Numbered from the stretch's first letter, positions 28,469 through 37,405 are shown. The stretch is DNA of 64,000 nt from Bergeyella zoohelcum ATCC 43767 (GCF_000301075.1 NZ_JH932293.1:1399673-1463672), one strand, 5' to 3'. Notes: generated by a model not told the origin, from the sequence alone. Program-made: numbers and translations.

Positions 28469-28470
28469 CC

Positions 28471-28947
28471 ATGATATTAGACATTTTAGATAAAAATTAC
28501 GACAAAATATTACTCACACTACTCATCGTTTCCATAGCGTGGTTAGCTGTAGGTTTAGCAATAGGCATAGACCTAATCTTCGGCGTAAAAAAGGCAAAGA
28601 GTTTAGGCGAATGCACTACCTCTGAGGGATTTCGCAGGACGGTAAACAAAGCCACCTATTATTATGCACTGATGACATTCGGAGTGATTTTCGATGTTTT
28701 TGATGTCGTTACACCTATCTTCATTCCGAATAAAATAGCTACAATTCCATTCTTTACCATCATCGTTGCTTTAGGCTTGGTGCTCAATGAAGCAAAATCT
28801 GTTAGGGAGAAAGCTGAAGATAAGGTAAGACGAAGAAGCGACCAAACATTCAGAGAAGTAATAAAATTAATCAAGGAGCGACAAGACTTAATGGATAATT
28901 TATTAACACATTTAAAAGATGAAAAAAACAAAACCGAAAATCATTAG
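28471..28947 (+). CDS. Phage holin family protein
   Basis: The 158-residue protein has about three or four hydrophobic segments (ILLTLLIVSIAWLAVGLAIG, YYALMTFGVIFDVFDVVTPI, IPFFTIIVALGLVLNEA) and a charged cytoplasmic tail. Layout and sequence resemble the phage_holin_4 type found before endolysins in Bacteroidota phages. Holins open the inner membrane at the set time of lysis. The end overlaps the start of the spanin candidate by 29 bases. Confidence 0.75.
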   Translation: MILDILDKNYDKILLTLLIVSIAWLAVGLAIGIDLIFGVKKAKSLGECTTSEGFRRTVNKATYYYALMTFGVIFDVFDVVTPIFIPNKIATIPFFTIIVALGLVLNEAKSVREKAEDKVRRRSDQTFREVIKLIKERQDLMDNLLTHLKDEKNKTENH

Positions 28948-29476
28948 CTTATTGCTTATAGCTTCCTGCCTATTGCTTATAAATTGCGGAAGCCGTAAAA
29001 TCGACACTCGGAAAAACGAAAAGCAGCAACAAAAGACTGAAACGAAAATCGAGTACAGAGATGTCGTCAGGGAGAGTGTTAGAACCGTCAGAGATACGGT
29101 TTATTTGGAACAAAAAATCGAAGCCAAACAAGAAATTCAACAGCAGAAGCAACGCCAAAAGACGAGCAGAAAAAAAGAGTACCACGAAAACGGTACGCTG
29201 AAATCCGAGTCAGAGGAAAGCATTACAGAATCAGTGCAGATAAATCGGCTTACTTTGGAGAATGATTATTTAAAATCATCGGCTGTTGCTTTGAAAGAAG
29301 AGAATGAAAAATTAGAGAAAAGAGAATCTGCCTACAAATCTGAAATCCACTCTCTAAAAGAAAGGAACAAAACGAAAAAGACCGAACGAGAAGCCTATCC
29401 GTGGTATTACTGGGTAATCGGCAGTATTATTATTTGGGAGGCTTTGAAAATCATTGTGAAATATATAATTAAATAA
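28919..29476 (+). CDS. Candidate unimolecular spanin (lipoprotein with C-terminal TM)
   Basis: The 185-residue protein has a lipoprotein signal, KIISLLLIASCLLLINCGS with lipobox LINC, a long charged coiled-coil middle with many Q, K and E (about residues 35-155), and a C-terminal membrane segment YYWVIGSIIIWEALKIIVKY. Outer-membrane lipid anchor plus inner-membrane C-terminal anchor is the layout of u-spanins such as T1 gp11, which fuse the two membranes in the last lysis step. It lies between holin and endolysin. The alternative is an Rz-like protein with an inner-membrane N-terminus, but the lipobox speaks against this. Confidence 0.7.
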   Translation: MKKTKPKIISLLLIASCLLLINCGSRKIDTRKNEKQQQKTETKIEYRDVVRESVRTVRDTVYLEQKIEAKQEIQQQKQRQKTSRKKEYHENGTLKSESEESITESVQINRLTLENDYLKSSAVALKEENEKLEKRESAYKSEIHSLKERNKTKKTEREAYPWYYWVIGSIIIWEALKIIVKYIIK

Positions 29477-29478
29477 AC

Positions 29479-29922
29479 ATGGCAGTATTTAGCAAAAGAA
29501 GTCTTGATAATTTAAAAGGAGTTCACCCTAATTTGGTAAAACTCATGCAAGAGGCTATTAAAGATAGCCCCGTAGATTTTACCATTACCGAGGGCGTGAG
29601 AACGGCAAAGGCTCAACAAGAGTATTACTCTTGGGGCCGAACTAAAAAAAATCCTCACACGGGGAAAATGACCAAAGTAACTTATGCAGATGGTGTTAAA
29701 CGGAAATCTAATCATCAAGTTAAGGCAGATGGCTATGGCTATGCTGTAGATTTATACCCATTCATTGATGACAAAGTACAAACACGGGGTGATGATGTTA
29801 TTCCAGCATTAAAAGAGATTTCTGACCATATCAAAGCTACGGCTAAGAGATTAGGGATTAATATCGTTTGGGGTGGTGATTGGCGAAAGCCTTATGACCC
29901 GCCGCATTTTCAGCTAGCATAG
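29479..29922 (+). CDS. Endolysin, M15 peptidase type
   Basis: The 147-residue protein has the zinc site of M15 D-Ala/L-Ala-D-Glu peptidases: His in KSNHQVKADG, Asp in GYAVDLYP near residue 95, and His in YDPPHFQLA at the end, with ITEGVRTAKAQQEYY before. It cleaves peptidoglycan cross-link or stem peptides. There is no signal peptide, so it depends on the holin for release. It is the last gene of the lysis cassette. Confidence 0.88.
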   Translation: MAVFSKRSLDNLKGVHPNLVKLMQEAIKDSPVDFTITEGVRTAKAQQEYYSWGRTKKNPHTGKMTKVTYADGVKRKSNHQVKADGYGYAVDLYPFIDDKVQTRGDDVIPALKEISDHIKATAKRLGINIVWGGDWRKPYDPPHFQLA

Positions 29923-29950
29923 ATTAAATTCAGCTAATCTCATATCAAAG

Positions 29951-29984
29951 AAAAAGACTGACAAATAACTTTGTTAGTCTTTTT
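29951..29984 (+). terminator. Terminator after the lysis cassette
   Basis: AAAAAGACT (29951-29959) pairs with AGTCTTTTT (29976-29984); GACAAA and TTTGTT extend the stem. Confidence 0.75.
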
Positions 29985-30002
29985 GATTATTCAAATGTCT
30001 TC

Positions 30003-30046
30003 CGAATAGTGAGGCATGGAGATGCAATAAGTAATATGATTTTTGC
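30003..30046 (+). promoter_or_regulatory. Tagged hairpin leader, copy 2
   Basis: GAATAGTGAGGCATGGAG contains the tag and a short hairpin GCAT-GGAG-ATGC. It stands between the lysis terminator and the protease start at 30050, 47 bases ahead of it. Confidence 0.6.
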
Positions 30047-30049
30047 ATT

Positions 30050-30862
30050 ATGAATTTAATATCTGAAATCATTCGTGGTACTTGGTTGCTAGAGGGAGCT
30101 AATCTTCAGCATTATGAGAAAGTAGCAAAAGCTATATTAGAAAATGCTTCAGTAAAAAAAATTGAACCACAAAGCTATAGTTATATATCTAAACAGGAGA
30201 TAACCAGTAAAGGGGAAGTTATTGAAGTGGATAAAGTAGCAGTGGTCTCTATGATTGGAGAAATGACCAAATACGGAGGGGCTTGTTCTTTTGGTGCAAA
30301 TTATTATACCAATGAAATTTTAAAAGCAAACGCCAATCCAGAGATAAAGGGGATTATCTTGTCCATTGATGGACCTGGTGGAAATGCTGATGCTATTACC
30401 CTCTTTCAATCCATCAAGTCAAAAATCAAAAAACCTGTTATCGCTCTAGTAGATAGAGCATGTTCATTGCATTATTGGATTGCGTCTATGCTTAGTGATC
30501 ATATAATGTTAGGAAACGATTTTACTTCAGAGTGTGGTTCTATTGGTGCTATGATAGTTTTTCAAAAACCAAAAGATGAAATCATTATCATCAGACCTCC
30601 AGAATCTCAAGATAAAAATGAAGATGTTATTAATGCTTTGGCGGGGAATTATGAAGGGTTGGAAAAAAGACTTTCGATAATATCTCAAAGATTTATGAAT
30701 GATGTTAAAACTTATCGTCCACAGGTAAAAGATGAAGCTCTTCATGGTAAAACTTATTTAGCTAAAGAAGCTATTAAAGTAGGGTTGGCAGATAGTATAG
30801 GAGACATGGATAAAGCATATAATCTAGTATTAACACTATTTGAACTTAAACAATTAAAATAA
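30050..30862 (+). CDS. Prohead protease, S49 (SppA/ClpP-like)
   Basis: The 270-residue protein has the S49 pattern: ILSIDGPGGNADAITLFQSI near residue 103, the nucleophile region VDRACSLHYWIASMLSDHIM near 133, and SECGSIGAM near 163. In HK97-like phages such proteases remove scaffold parts from the capsid during maturation. It is directly followed, six bases later, by the capsid gene, which has a scaffold-like coiled coil in front as probable substrate. The typical SAG around the serine is replaced by CSLH, a variation that does not remove the serine. Confidence 0.82.
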   Translation: MNLISEIIRGTWLLEGANLQHYEKVAKAILENASVKKIEPQSYSYISKQEITSKGEVIEVDKVAVVSMIGEMTKYGGACSFGANYYTNEILKANANPEIKGIILSIDGPGGNADAITLFQSIKSKIKKPVIALVDRACSLHYWIASMLSDHIMLGNDFTSECGSIGAMIVFQKPKDEIIIIRPPESQDKNEDVINALAGNYEGLEKRLSIISQRFMNDVKTYRPQVKDEALHGKTYLAKEAIKVGLADSIGDMDKAYNLVLTLFELKQLK

Positions 30863-30868
30863 TTTTAT

Positions 30869-32947
30869 ATGAAATTTAAAAAAATGATTATGAAATTGTT
30901 AGGGTTATCTACCTTAACAATGAGAGACAGCAAGATGGAGCTATCTGCTGAGCAAATGGAGATTTTGGAAAGCTACCTTGGAAAAGAAGATGCTTCTCTT
31001 TTGATTTCACAAGTTAATGAAGAATTAGCAGAAGTGAAAACAGCAAAGCAAGAATTGCAGGAGGTAAAAACAGCACTTGCGGAAAAAGAAGAAGACGCAG
31101 AAGTAAAGGCAAACACTATTACTGCATTGGAAGAAAAAGTAGAGCAATTGGTAAAAGAGAAAGCTGATTTATCTGAAAAAGTAACAAAGCTCAGCAATGA
31201 GCCTGAAACGGAAATTTCAGCTATTGTAGAAAAAATAAAGGAAGGAACTATGACTAAGGTTTTTGCTATAGCGGGACAGTTATTTGGTTTAGAAGGTAAA
31301 GTGTGGGATATCTCTGCACCATGGAATGCTTCAGCGTTAAATGGTGCCAAGGGGTCTACTACGGATTTTGGATCTTCTGCAGTGATTCAAAGAATGAATG
31401 ATGATTTCTTGGATTATGTAAGGCAGTATCCCGAGAAAATAGAAACTTTATTTAATGAGTATTTTAAATTGCCTGAACATTGGCCTCGTGTTACTGGGGT
31501 AATGGATAGACTGATGACGGCTACTATTTCCGTAGCTAATGTTACTCAGCCAAGAAAAGCGAGATGGGCACCTAAAGGAGACATCGTTTTCAAAGCTGAA
31601 GAAATGAGGGTGTATCCTACCCAAATTGACTTGCAATTCAATTATTGGGAAATGCAAAAGATTGAAACCAACTGGTTGAATGGATTCAACAAGGTAGGAA
31701 ATCAAGCCTATAAAATGCCTTTCATTGCTTTCCTATTGATGGAGTTCTTGAAGAAAGCAAGACAAGAAGATGCGGATGTGCTAATTCGTGGGGTGCATGT
31801 AGAAACTCCAGAAGATAGAGAAAAAGACAAACCTGCTCATTATCTATTCAGAGCGAATGGATTATTGAAATTAATCTTTGATGCAAAAACTGCGGGTAAA
31901 TACAGACCGTTCAATCTCGGTGCGTGGTCTTTTGCTGGGGCGGTAGATTACATTGATAACTTCATTAAGCAGCTGCCAGAAAATGTAAGAAATACCGAGC
32001 AGTTGCAGATGGTATTGGCTCCTTCCAAAGTTTTAGACTACAAGAGAAGATACGAGCAAATCTATGGTGGAAATACCGATTACACTGGTTATCCAGAAAC
32101 TCCGAAGGACTACCAAAATATTAAATTCGTGCCTGTTCCATTCTTGGAGGGGTCAGACTTGATTTTGGTAACCACTATGGACAACATCAAAATTTTGGAA
32201 TATAAGCCAGAAGAAAAATCATTGTTCACTATTGAAAAATTTCTAAGAGATGTATATGCTTTTGCAGACTACAGATTAGGAATTGGTATCAATCACATTG
32301 GATTGGCTACAGTAGAAGGAGATCCATTGGCATTGGTTAAACAGGTCATTTGGACCAATAATGTTCCTATGTTTTCGTCTAATTTTTTCGCAACATCTTA
32401 TGATGATAAAACGGGTATTTTAAAGGTAAACCATAACAGAATAAAACCAGATGTAGATTTTACTACAGATATTAGGGAAATATCCGGTAATGTAGGAGAT
32501 CTGTTAATTATTCGTGGAGATATTTCTCTTGGTAGTGCCGTAAAAGTAAAGCATAGTACTAAGATTAAATTAGCTTCTAATGCTGATTTTAATCTTAAAC
32601 TAGGTGGAGATTTAACTTTGATAAAAGTGGCTGATGGTACTTACAAAGAAGTTTCTAGAACTGCTGAGCCTTATTCAGAGGTTACTACAATGGAGTTTGA
32701 TTCTAGTGTTCTAGATTATAAAGCAGATAATCATTCATTTGTTGGTAGTGGTGCTACTACACTTACTAAAATTAATGGAGGTGTAGAAGGAAATAGATTG
32801 AGAATCTATGGTGGTGCAAATGCACTTACTGTCAATAATGTGGCGGGAAATATAAAGGTGGATAGTCAGTGCGTACTAAATAATGCTGCCAAGTATCTCG
32901 ATTTAGTTTTTGTAAATGGGATTTGGACAGAATTAGGTAGAGGGTAA
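30869..32947 (+). CDS. Major capsid protein with scaffold-like N-terminus and added C-terminal domain
   Basis: The 692-residue protein is longer than a usual HK97-type capsid subunit. Residues 25-120 form a charged coiled coil (EELAEVKTAKQELQEVKTAL) of scaffold type. The middle, about 125-500, is the likely capsid fold (PAHYLFRANGLLKLIFDA, LEYKPEEKSLFTIEKFL, YRLGIGINHIGLA). From about 520 there are beta-rich repeats (GDLLIIRGDISLGSAVKVKH, GGDLTLIKVADGTYKEVSR, DLVFVNGIWTELGRG) like decoration domains. The protease gene before it fits. The fold call is by position and general pattern. Confidence 0.75.
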   Translation: MKFKKMIMKLLGLSTLTMRDSKMELSAEQMEILESYLGKEDASLLISQVNEELAEVKTAKQELQEVKTALAEKEEDAEVKANTITALEEKVEQLVKEKADLSEKVTKLSNEPETEISAIVEKIKEGTMTKVFAIAGQLFGLEGKVWDISAPWNASALNGAKGSTTDFGSSAVIQRMNDDFLDYVRQYPEKIETLFNEYFKLPEHWPRVTGVMDRLMTATISVANVTQPRKARWAPKGDIVFKAEEMRVYPTQIDLQFNYWEMQKIETNWLNGFNKVGNQAYKMPFIAFLLMEFLKKARQEDADVLIRGVHVETPEDREKDKPAHYLFRANGLLKLIFDAKTAGKYRPFNLGAWSFAGAVDYIDNFIKQLPENVRNTEQLQMVLAPSKVLDYKRRYEQIYGGNTDYTGYPETPKDYQNIKFVPVPFLEGSDLILVTTMDNIKILEYKPEEKSLFTIEKFLRDVYAFADYRLGIGINHIGLATVEGDPLALVKQVIWTNNVPMFSSNFFATSYDDKTGILKVNHNRIKPDVDFTTDIREISGNVGDLLIIRGDISLGSAVKVKHSTKIKLASNADFNLKLGGDLTLIKVADGTYKEVSRTAEPYSEVTTMEFDSSVLDYKADNHSFVGSGATTLTKINGGVEGNRLRIYGGANALTVNNVAGNIKVDSQCVLNNAAKYLDLVFVNGIWTELGRG

Positions 32948-32954
32948 ATTTAGC

Positions 32955-32986
32955 AGCCATTGGCAGATAGCTAATAGCCAATGGCT
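32955..32986 (+). other. Hairpin between capsid and tube-like genes
   Basis: AGCCATTGGC (32955-32964) pairs with GCCAATGGCT (32977-32986), a perfect 10-base stem followed by TTATTC. It covers the ATG at 32981, which supports 33011 as the start of the next gene, and may reduce read-through or protect the capsid mRNA. Confidence 0.6.
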
Positions 32987-33010
32987 TTATTCAAAATAAA
33001 TAATGTTATT

Positions 33011-33817
33011 ATGAGACAGTTATTAAAATCAAAAAACAATGCAGGACTGCCTACTCCGAAACGCGGGGAAGCCATTGCGGTACTGAATAAAGATGTATTG
33101 AAATTTCCTAAACTTGGAGCTGATGGAGTTACATTAGAAGGAAATTTCATTTTTAAGCCAGGGAAGTCTTTCTTCAAAATTTATATGACTTCTTCTACTC
33201 AAGCAGCTACTTCTGAGGCAGGAGGTAATCCTGATGGAATGGGCTCTAAATCAAAATTTGTGGGAGAACATCCTGGAACGGAGAAAGAAGCAATGGCATT
33301 TTTGAAAAAATATGCCAATGAAGGGTTTATCATTCTTTACGGAGGTTGTGGGACAGATGAATACAAAGTAATGGGATCCCAATGTCACCCTATGAAGTTA
33401 TCTGCTTCCACCAAAGATGATAAAGATAGTAACATTACTACGCTTACTTTTGAGCAAGAAATGCTCAATGATGATAGAGTAATGTTCTATAATGGTGTCA
33501 TAGATTTTATTTCTGCTTTTTCGGCATCAGGAAACTCCATTGCTTTACAGAAAGCTAATGGAAATATAATTCAATTAGCTTCTGCAAATACCACTGCTGA
33601 TATTGCTATCACAGCATCAGATTTTCAGCATGATACTATTGTTTCATTTATAGGAGGGGGTGGAAATGATCCATATAAAATAAAGAATAAACCTTCAGGA
33701 ACGGTATCTATATTGACAAAGGAAGCAAGTGATTGGGTAGCACTACAAGGAGCAGTGATTGATTTCCGCGTGGTAGTTGCTGAAAAAACTTACTTGGTGG
33801 AAGTAGCACGGCGATAA
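33011..33817 (+). CDS. Tail tube-like structural protein
   Basis: The 268-residue protein begins MRQLLKSKNNAGLPTPKRG and has KPGKSFFKIYMTSSTQ, GEHPGTEKEAMAFL and TTLTFEQEMLNDDRVMFYNG. Its first 165 residues are homologous to the N-terminus of the fibre-like protein at 25608. The C-terminal 100 residues (ITASDFQHDTIVSFIGGGGN) form an Ig-like or decoration domain. A virion protein, most likely tail tube or neck, is inferred from position after the capsid gene. An earlier ATG at 32981 lies in a hairpin and is rejected. Confidence 0.6.
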   Translation: MRQLLKSKNNAGLPTPKRGEAIAVLNKDVLKFPKLGADGVTLEGNFIFKPGKSFFKIYMTSSTQAATSEAGGNPDGMGSKSKFVGEHPGTEKEAMAFLKKYANEGFIILYGGCGTDEYKVMGSQCHPMKLSASTKDDKDSNITTLTFEQEMLNDDRVMFYNGVIDFISAFSASGNSIALQKANGNIIQLASANTTADIAITASDFQHDTIVSFIGGGGNDPYKIKNKPSGTVSILTKEASDWVALQGAVIDFRVVVAEKTYLVEVARR

Positions 33818-33828
33818 CCTGATTTTTT

Positions 33829-33874
33829 GTTAAATAGTGAGGCACGATAATAATCGTGCCTTTCCTTTTTTTGT
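33829..33874 (+). promoter_or_regulatory. Tagged hairpin leader, copy 3
   Basis: TTAAATAGTGAGGCACGAT is followed by a perfect stem GGCACGAT-AATA-ATCGTGCC and a T-rich stretch ending TTTTTTTG. The next ATG is at 33878, 47 bases after the tag. Confidence 0.75.
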
Positions 33875-33877
33875 AGC

Positions 33878-34171
33878 ATGAGAAAAATAAACATCTACAA
33901 TGCTCTTCGTGCTATGCGAAAGCTTTCAAAAGAAAATATTCCCTTCAGTATTGAATTTATCTCCTGTAATAGAAGTGAAAAAAGTTCGGAAGGTTGGAAG
34001 CGTGTAGATAAAGCCATTCTCGTTCAAGGTTATAGGAAAGATCAAAGTGGTTACGCTATGAATCTAATCGCTTATGAAAATGCTGAAACAGGACAAAGAC
34101 GACATTTTTGGCTGCCTCTTTTAATGAAATTTAATGGAATAAAAATTACTTATGATAGAGTTCATAGATGA
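33878..34171 (+). CDS. Small phage protein before the portal gene
   Basis: The 97-residue basic protein (INIYNALRAMRKLSKENIPF, GQRRHFWLPLLMKFNGI) is not known to me. It overlaps the portal start by 20 bases and is translated from the third tagged leader. Conserved small proteins at this place occur in related prophages of Bacteroidota, so a head or connector accessory role is possible. Confidence 0.68.
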   Translation: MRKINIYNALRAMRKLSKENIPFSIEFISCNRSEKSSEGWKRVDKAILVQGYRKDQSGYAMNLIAYENAETGQRRHFWLPLLMKFNGIKITYDRVHR

Positions 34172-35501
34172 TAATAATGCCATCGTTGCTGACGCTAATA
34201 GTTCATTCACTTATGAGGTGATTGATAGCAAGAGAGATACACATCAGCCATGGTCTCCGCTAGATGTATTTGATGCCAAACCATTTGTATCTCGTTATGG
34301 AGATTGGAATGTTTTTCCCTATGGGGAAAATAACCAGTTACCTTTAATCATTCGGAACATTGTTTATGGCAATTCCATTGCTCCTGGTATTTTGAATAAA
34401 AAAACGCAACTTAATTGGGGACAAGGTCCAAAGTTGTATGAAGAGCGTTTTGAAAATGGACAACTTCAAAGGTTCTATAAAGATGATTCAGAGGTACAGG
34501 CATGGTTAGATTCTTGGGACTATGAAGATTATTTGGCTCGTTGTGTTACTGATTTTTCTCATATTGAGAGTTGTTATACTAAAGTCATTTTAACTAAAGG
34601 ATGGCGTATAGGCTCTCAGCAGAAAATAGCAAGATTAGAACATATTTCTCCTTGTAAACCAATGGTAGTAGGTAAGAAATTTACTCCTACTCATATTATC
34701 ATCCATAGAGAAGATGAACCAATGGAGTACAATGTTTTCCCAATATTTGATGAACAAAATCCGTTCAAAGCAGGTATTTCTGTGAAATACTCAAATCTTT
34801 ATACTTTTTGTTCAAGTTTTTTTAGTATTCCCCATATTCTAGGGTCTATTCCTTGGATAGTTCAGAGTAGCAATGTACCTAAATTTTTAGCGGCACTTTC
34901 TAAAAATTCTATTAACATTAAGTACCATATCACATCTCCCAAAGAATTTTGGGATGCAAAAAGGGAGGATTTAAAAAGGGAATGTGATGATAAAAATATC
35001 GAGTATAGAGAATCTATGCTCAGAAAATTCCGCAGAAAATTATTAAAAGAAATAACGAATGTACTTTCTGGAATTGAAAACGCTGGGAAATTTTGGCATA
35101 CAGAAAATGTAATGTTTGTGGAAGGTCATAATTTGACCGAATTGGGCTGGAAGATTACCGTAATAGACCAAAAAATGAGAGACACGGTTCAGTCTCAAAT
35201 AGATATTGCGAATAAAGCAGATGCTTCTGTAGCTACAGGCATCGGAATCCATTCTGCACTGGGGAATTTATCTCATGGTGGAAAAAGTGATAGTGGTTCG
35301 GAACAATATTATGCTTTTGATAATTATTTAAAATCTGGTATTGATATGCCAGAAATGGTAGTGATGAAGATGATAAATACTGCTTTGAGAATTAATTTTC
35401 CGAATAAAAGGCTAAAAATGGGCTTTTATCACACCACGCCGAAAAGACAAGAAGAATTAAGTAAAAACGATAGAAATAAATTTGAAAACTATGCAAAATA
35501 A
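34152..35501 (+). CDS. Phage portal protein
   Basis: The 449-residue protein shows portal-like features: PFVSRYGDWNVFPYGENNQL near residue 40, a long helical region with the stem-like KRECDDKNIEYRESMLRKFR, and a C-terminal part with GIHSALGNLSHGGKSDSGSE. Portals form the dodecamer ring through which DNA is packed. Its place between capsid and DUF6712 connector genes agrees. The identification is by pattern from Bacteroidota prophages and not by a strict motif. Confidence 0.68.
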   Translation: MIEFIDDNNAIVADANSSFTYEVIDSKRDTHQPWSPLDVFDAKPFVSRYGDWNVFPYGENNQLPLIIRNIVYGNSIAPGILNKKTQLNWGQGPKLYEERFENGQLQRFYKDDSEVQAWLDSWDYEDYLARCVTDFSHIESCYTKVILTKGWRIGSQQKIARLEHISPCKPMVVGKKFTPTHIIIHREDEPMEYNVFPIFDEQNPFKAGISVKYSNLYTFCSSFFSIPHILGSIPWIVQSSNVPKFLAALSKNSINIKYHITSPKEFWDAKREDLKRECDDKNIEYRESMLRKFRRKLLKEITNVLSGIENAGKFWHTENVMFVEGHNLTELGWKITVIDQKMRDTVQSQIDIANKADASVATGIGIHSALGNLSHGGKSDSGSEQYYAFDNYLKSGIDMPEMVVMKMINTALRINFPNKRLKMGFYHTTPKRQEELSKNDRNKFENYAK

Positions 35502-35607
35502 TAATCCTCCAAAAGGCTGTAAGTTCATAGCTGTACTGCTTTTCATCTTTATGATGTTTTGCACAGGCTATGGTTTTTATAAACTATTTGAACTAATTTT
35601 CAGATAA
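35491..35607 (+). CDS. Small single-pass membrane protein (38 residues)
   Basis: The frame ATG 35491 to TAA 35605-35607 gives MQNNNPPKGCKF followed by one hydrophobic stretch IAVLLFIFMMFCTGYGF and a short tail. It overlaps the portal stop by 11 bases and ends three bases before the next gene, which is the coupling pattern of the real genes around it. Without a homologue search the reality of so short a gene is not certain. Confidence 0.5.
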   Translation: MQNNNPPKGCKFIAVLLFIFMMFCTGYGFYKLFELIFR

Positions 35608-35610
35608 ATA

Positions 35611-36522
35611 ATGAAACTGTTATTTAGTAAAGAAAATTTTTCCGAGCAGTTTAAAGCATTGCTCGGATTTGTGGATGCCGATATGCGATTTAATAGACTA
35701 AAATCTTCTATTGAAATTGCTACTTCAGAAATGATAGATCTTATTGGTCAAAGTGTTTACGATTCATTTTCCAATGAATCAGAACCTAGTGAAATACATC
35801 AGATGGCTAAATATGCTATAGCCTTACAGGCATATAGAATATATGCTCCTACGGCAGATTTAGCTGTTACTAATAATGGGCGTTTGATGCGAAGGGACGA
35901 ACATAATGTATCTGCGTTCCAGTGGCAGATAGAAGAGAACGATAAGGGATTAGCGAATCTCTATTACCGTCATTTAGATAGACTTTTGAAATATATGAAT
36001 GAACATAATATCACCATTCATCTTCAGAAGTATGACCATTCTAAACTTATCATACCGAACTTGAAAACCTTTGAAAGTTTTTTTAATATCAATGAATCTC
36101 ATTATCTATACCTCAAACTTATTCCCGCTATTCGGGACTTTGAAGCAAGTGAAATAAAGCCAAGGGTAAGAGATTTATATCAAGATAAAAATACTTTAGT
36201 TTCCAGAGGTATATGGTATCATATTCAAAGTGCATGCGTAGATTATGCTATGTCTTGGGGGCTTCGTAGATTAAATATTCAATTGTTCCCTAATGGAGTT
36301 TTACAAACTTCTAAAGCTATCAGCCAAGGGGAAAATAAAAAGCGTGGAGATAAATTAGAGTATTTAGAACTCGCCATGCTTTTTGAAAAAGATTATGAGA
36401 AAAAATTAAAAAAAATAGAAGAAGAAATTGCTAGAATACACAAGGAAAACAATTCAGTACAGAAAGGAAATGCTGATTTGGATTTAGGGTTTTGTGTGGG
36501 TGATGGATTTGTGGATTTATAA
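35611..36522 (+). CDS. DUF6712 family, head-tail connector candidate
   Basis: The 303-residue protein has the family start (LLFSKENFSEQFKALLGFVD) and MAKYAIALQAYRIYAPTADL, and a C-terminal coiled coil KIEEEIARIHKENN. DUF6712 proteins are common downstream of portals in Bacteroidota phages and are thought to be connector or neck proteins. It lies three bases after the small membrane gene. Confidence 0.75.
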   Translation: MKLLFSKENFSEQFKALLGFVDADMRFNRLKSSIEIATSEMIDLIGQSVYDSFSNESEPSEIHQMAKYAIALQAYRIYAPTADLAVTNNGRLMRRDEHNVSAFQWQIEENDKGLANLYYRHLDRLLKYMNEHNITIHLQKYDHSKLIIPNLKTFESFFNINESHYLYLKLIPAIRDFEASEIKPRVRDLYQDKNTLVSRGIWYHIQSACVDYAMSWGLRRLNIQLFPNGVLQTSKAISQGENKKRGDKLEYLELAMLFEKDYEKKLKKIEEEIARIHKENNSVQKGNADLDLGFCVGDGFVDL

Positions 36523-36535
36523 TAAAATACATGTA

Positions 36536-37405
36536 ATGATTCCTATAGATATTCCTTCCTTGAATAAAACGCTGTACTTTCCAGAGAATTTGGCTGAGTG
36601 TGATGCTCAGCAATATGCTGATATGGCAAAGCTACTATATATGTATCAAGCCAAAGAAATCTCCTATTTTGATTTTAGAGTATTGGCGGTGTATGCACTG
36701 CTCAATTTAAAAAAGCCAAAAGATTTAAAAAACATCAATCAAAATAGTCTCAAATGGCAAAATATTTACCAATTATCAGAATTGGTAGATGATTTTTTTT
36801 ATAAAGATGATAGAAATGAAACTATTACGATAAAATTAGATTTTATACATAATAATCTCCCTGATTATAGAATATTTACAAAATATTACGGACCTGAAGA
36901 TGGTTTTCAAAATGTGAGTTTTGGGCAATATGTAGATGGTTTAGAAGAGTATATATACTTCCACGAAACAGGTGATGTGGAAGCACTACGATTGCTCTTT
37001 TCTATTTTTTATCTACCAAAAGGCGAAATTTACAATATAGAAATGAGCAGAAAAAGAGCAAAAGGCATTCTGAAATACACGGACATACGGCATTTGTTCG
37101 GATTTTATTTGTTCTTTACTTCTATGCAGCATTATATTCTTAGTGGGCAGCTTTCCGTAATGGGGAGTGAAATAGATTTAGCCATTATCTATCAAGATAT
37201 TGGAAATGAAAAAGAAACAAAATCTACGATTCCAGGTATAGGGATACATAGCGTAATTCATGATTTGGCCGAAAGTGGAGTATTTGGAAATTACAAGGAA
37301 GTAAGGGCTACCAATATGTGGACGATACTTCTACGGCTATATGAACTAAAGAAAAAAGCAATAGACGAAAATAATAAAAGTAATGAGTCCAAAGGAACTC
37401 CGTGA
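36536..37405 (+). CDS. Phage structural protein of unknown role
   Basis: The 289-residue protein starts MIPIDIPSLNKTLYFPENLA, chosen because an ATG 14 codons upstream lies inside the preceding gene. It has helical segments (CDAQQYADMAKLLYMYQ, HLFGFYLFFTSMQHYIL). Proteins of this kind stand at the same place in related prophages. A neck or head completion role is only inferred from context. It overlaps the next gene by 23 bases. Confidence 0.65.
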   Translation: MIPIDIPSLNKTLYFPENLAECDAQQYADMAKLLYMYQAKEISYFDFRVLAVYALLNLKKPKDLKNINQNSLKWQNIYQLSELVDDFFYKDDRNETITIKLDFIHNNLPDYRIFTKYYGPEDGFQNVSFGQYVDGLEEYIYFHETGDVEALRLLFSIFYLPKGEIYNIEMSRKRAKGILKYTDIRHLFGFYLFFTSMQHYILSGQLSVMGSEIDLAIIYQDIGNEKETKSTIPGIGIHSVIHDLAESGVFGNYKEVRATNMWTILLRLYELKKKAIDENNKSNESKGTP

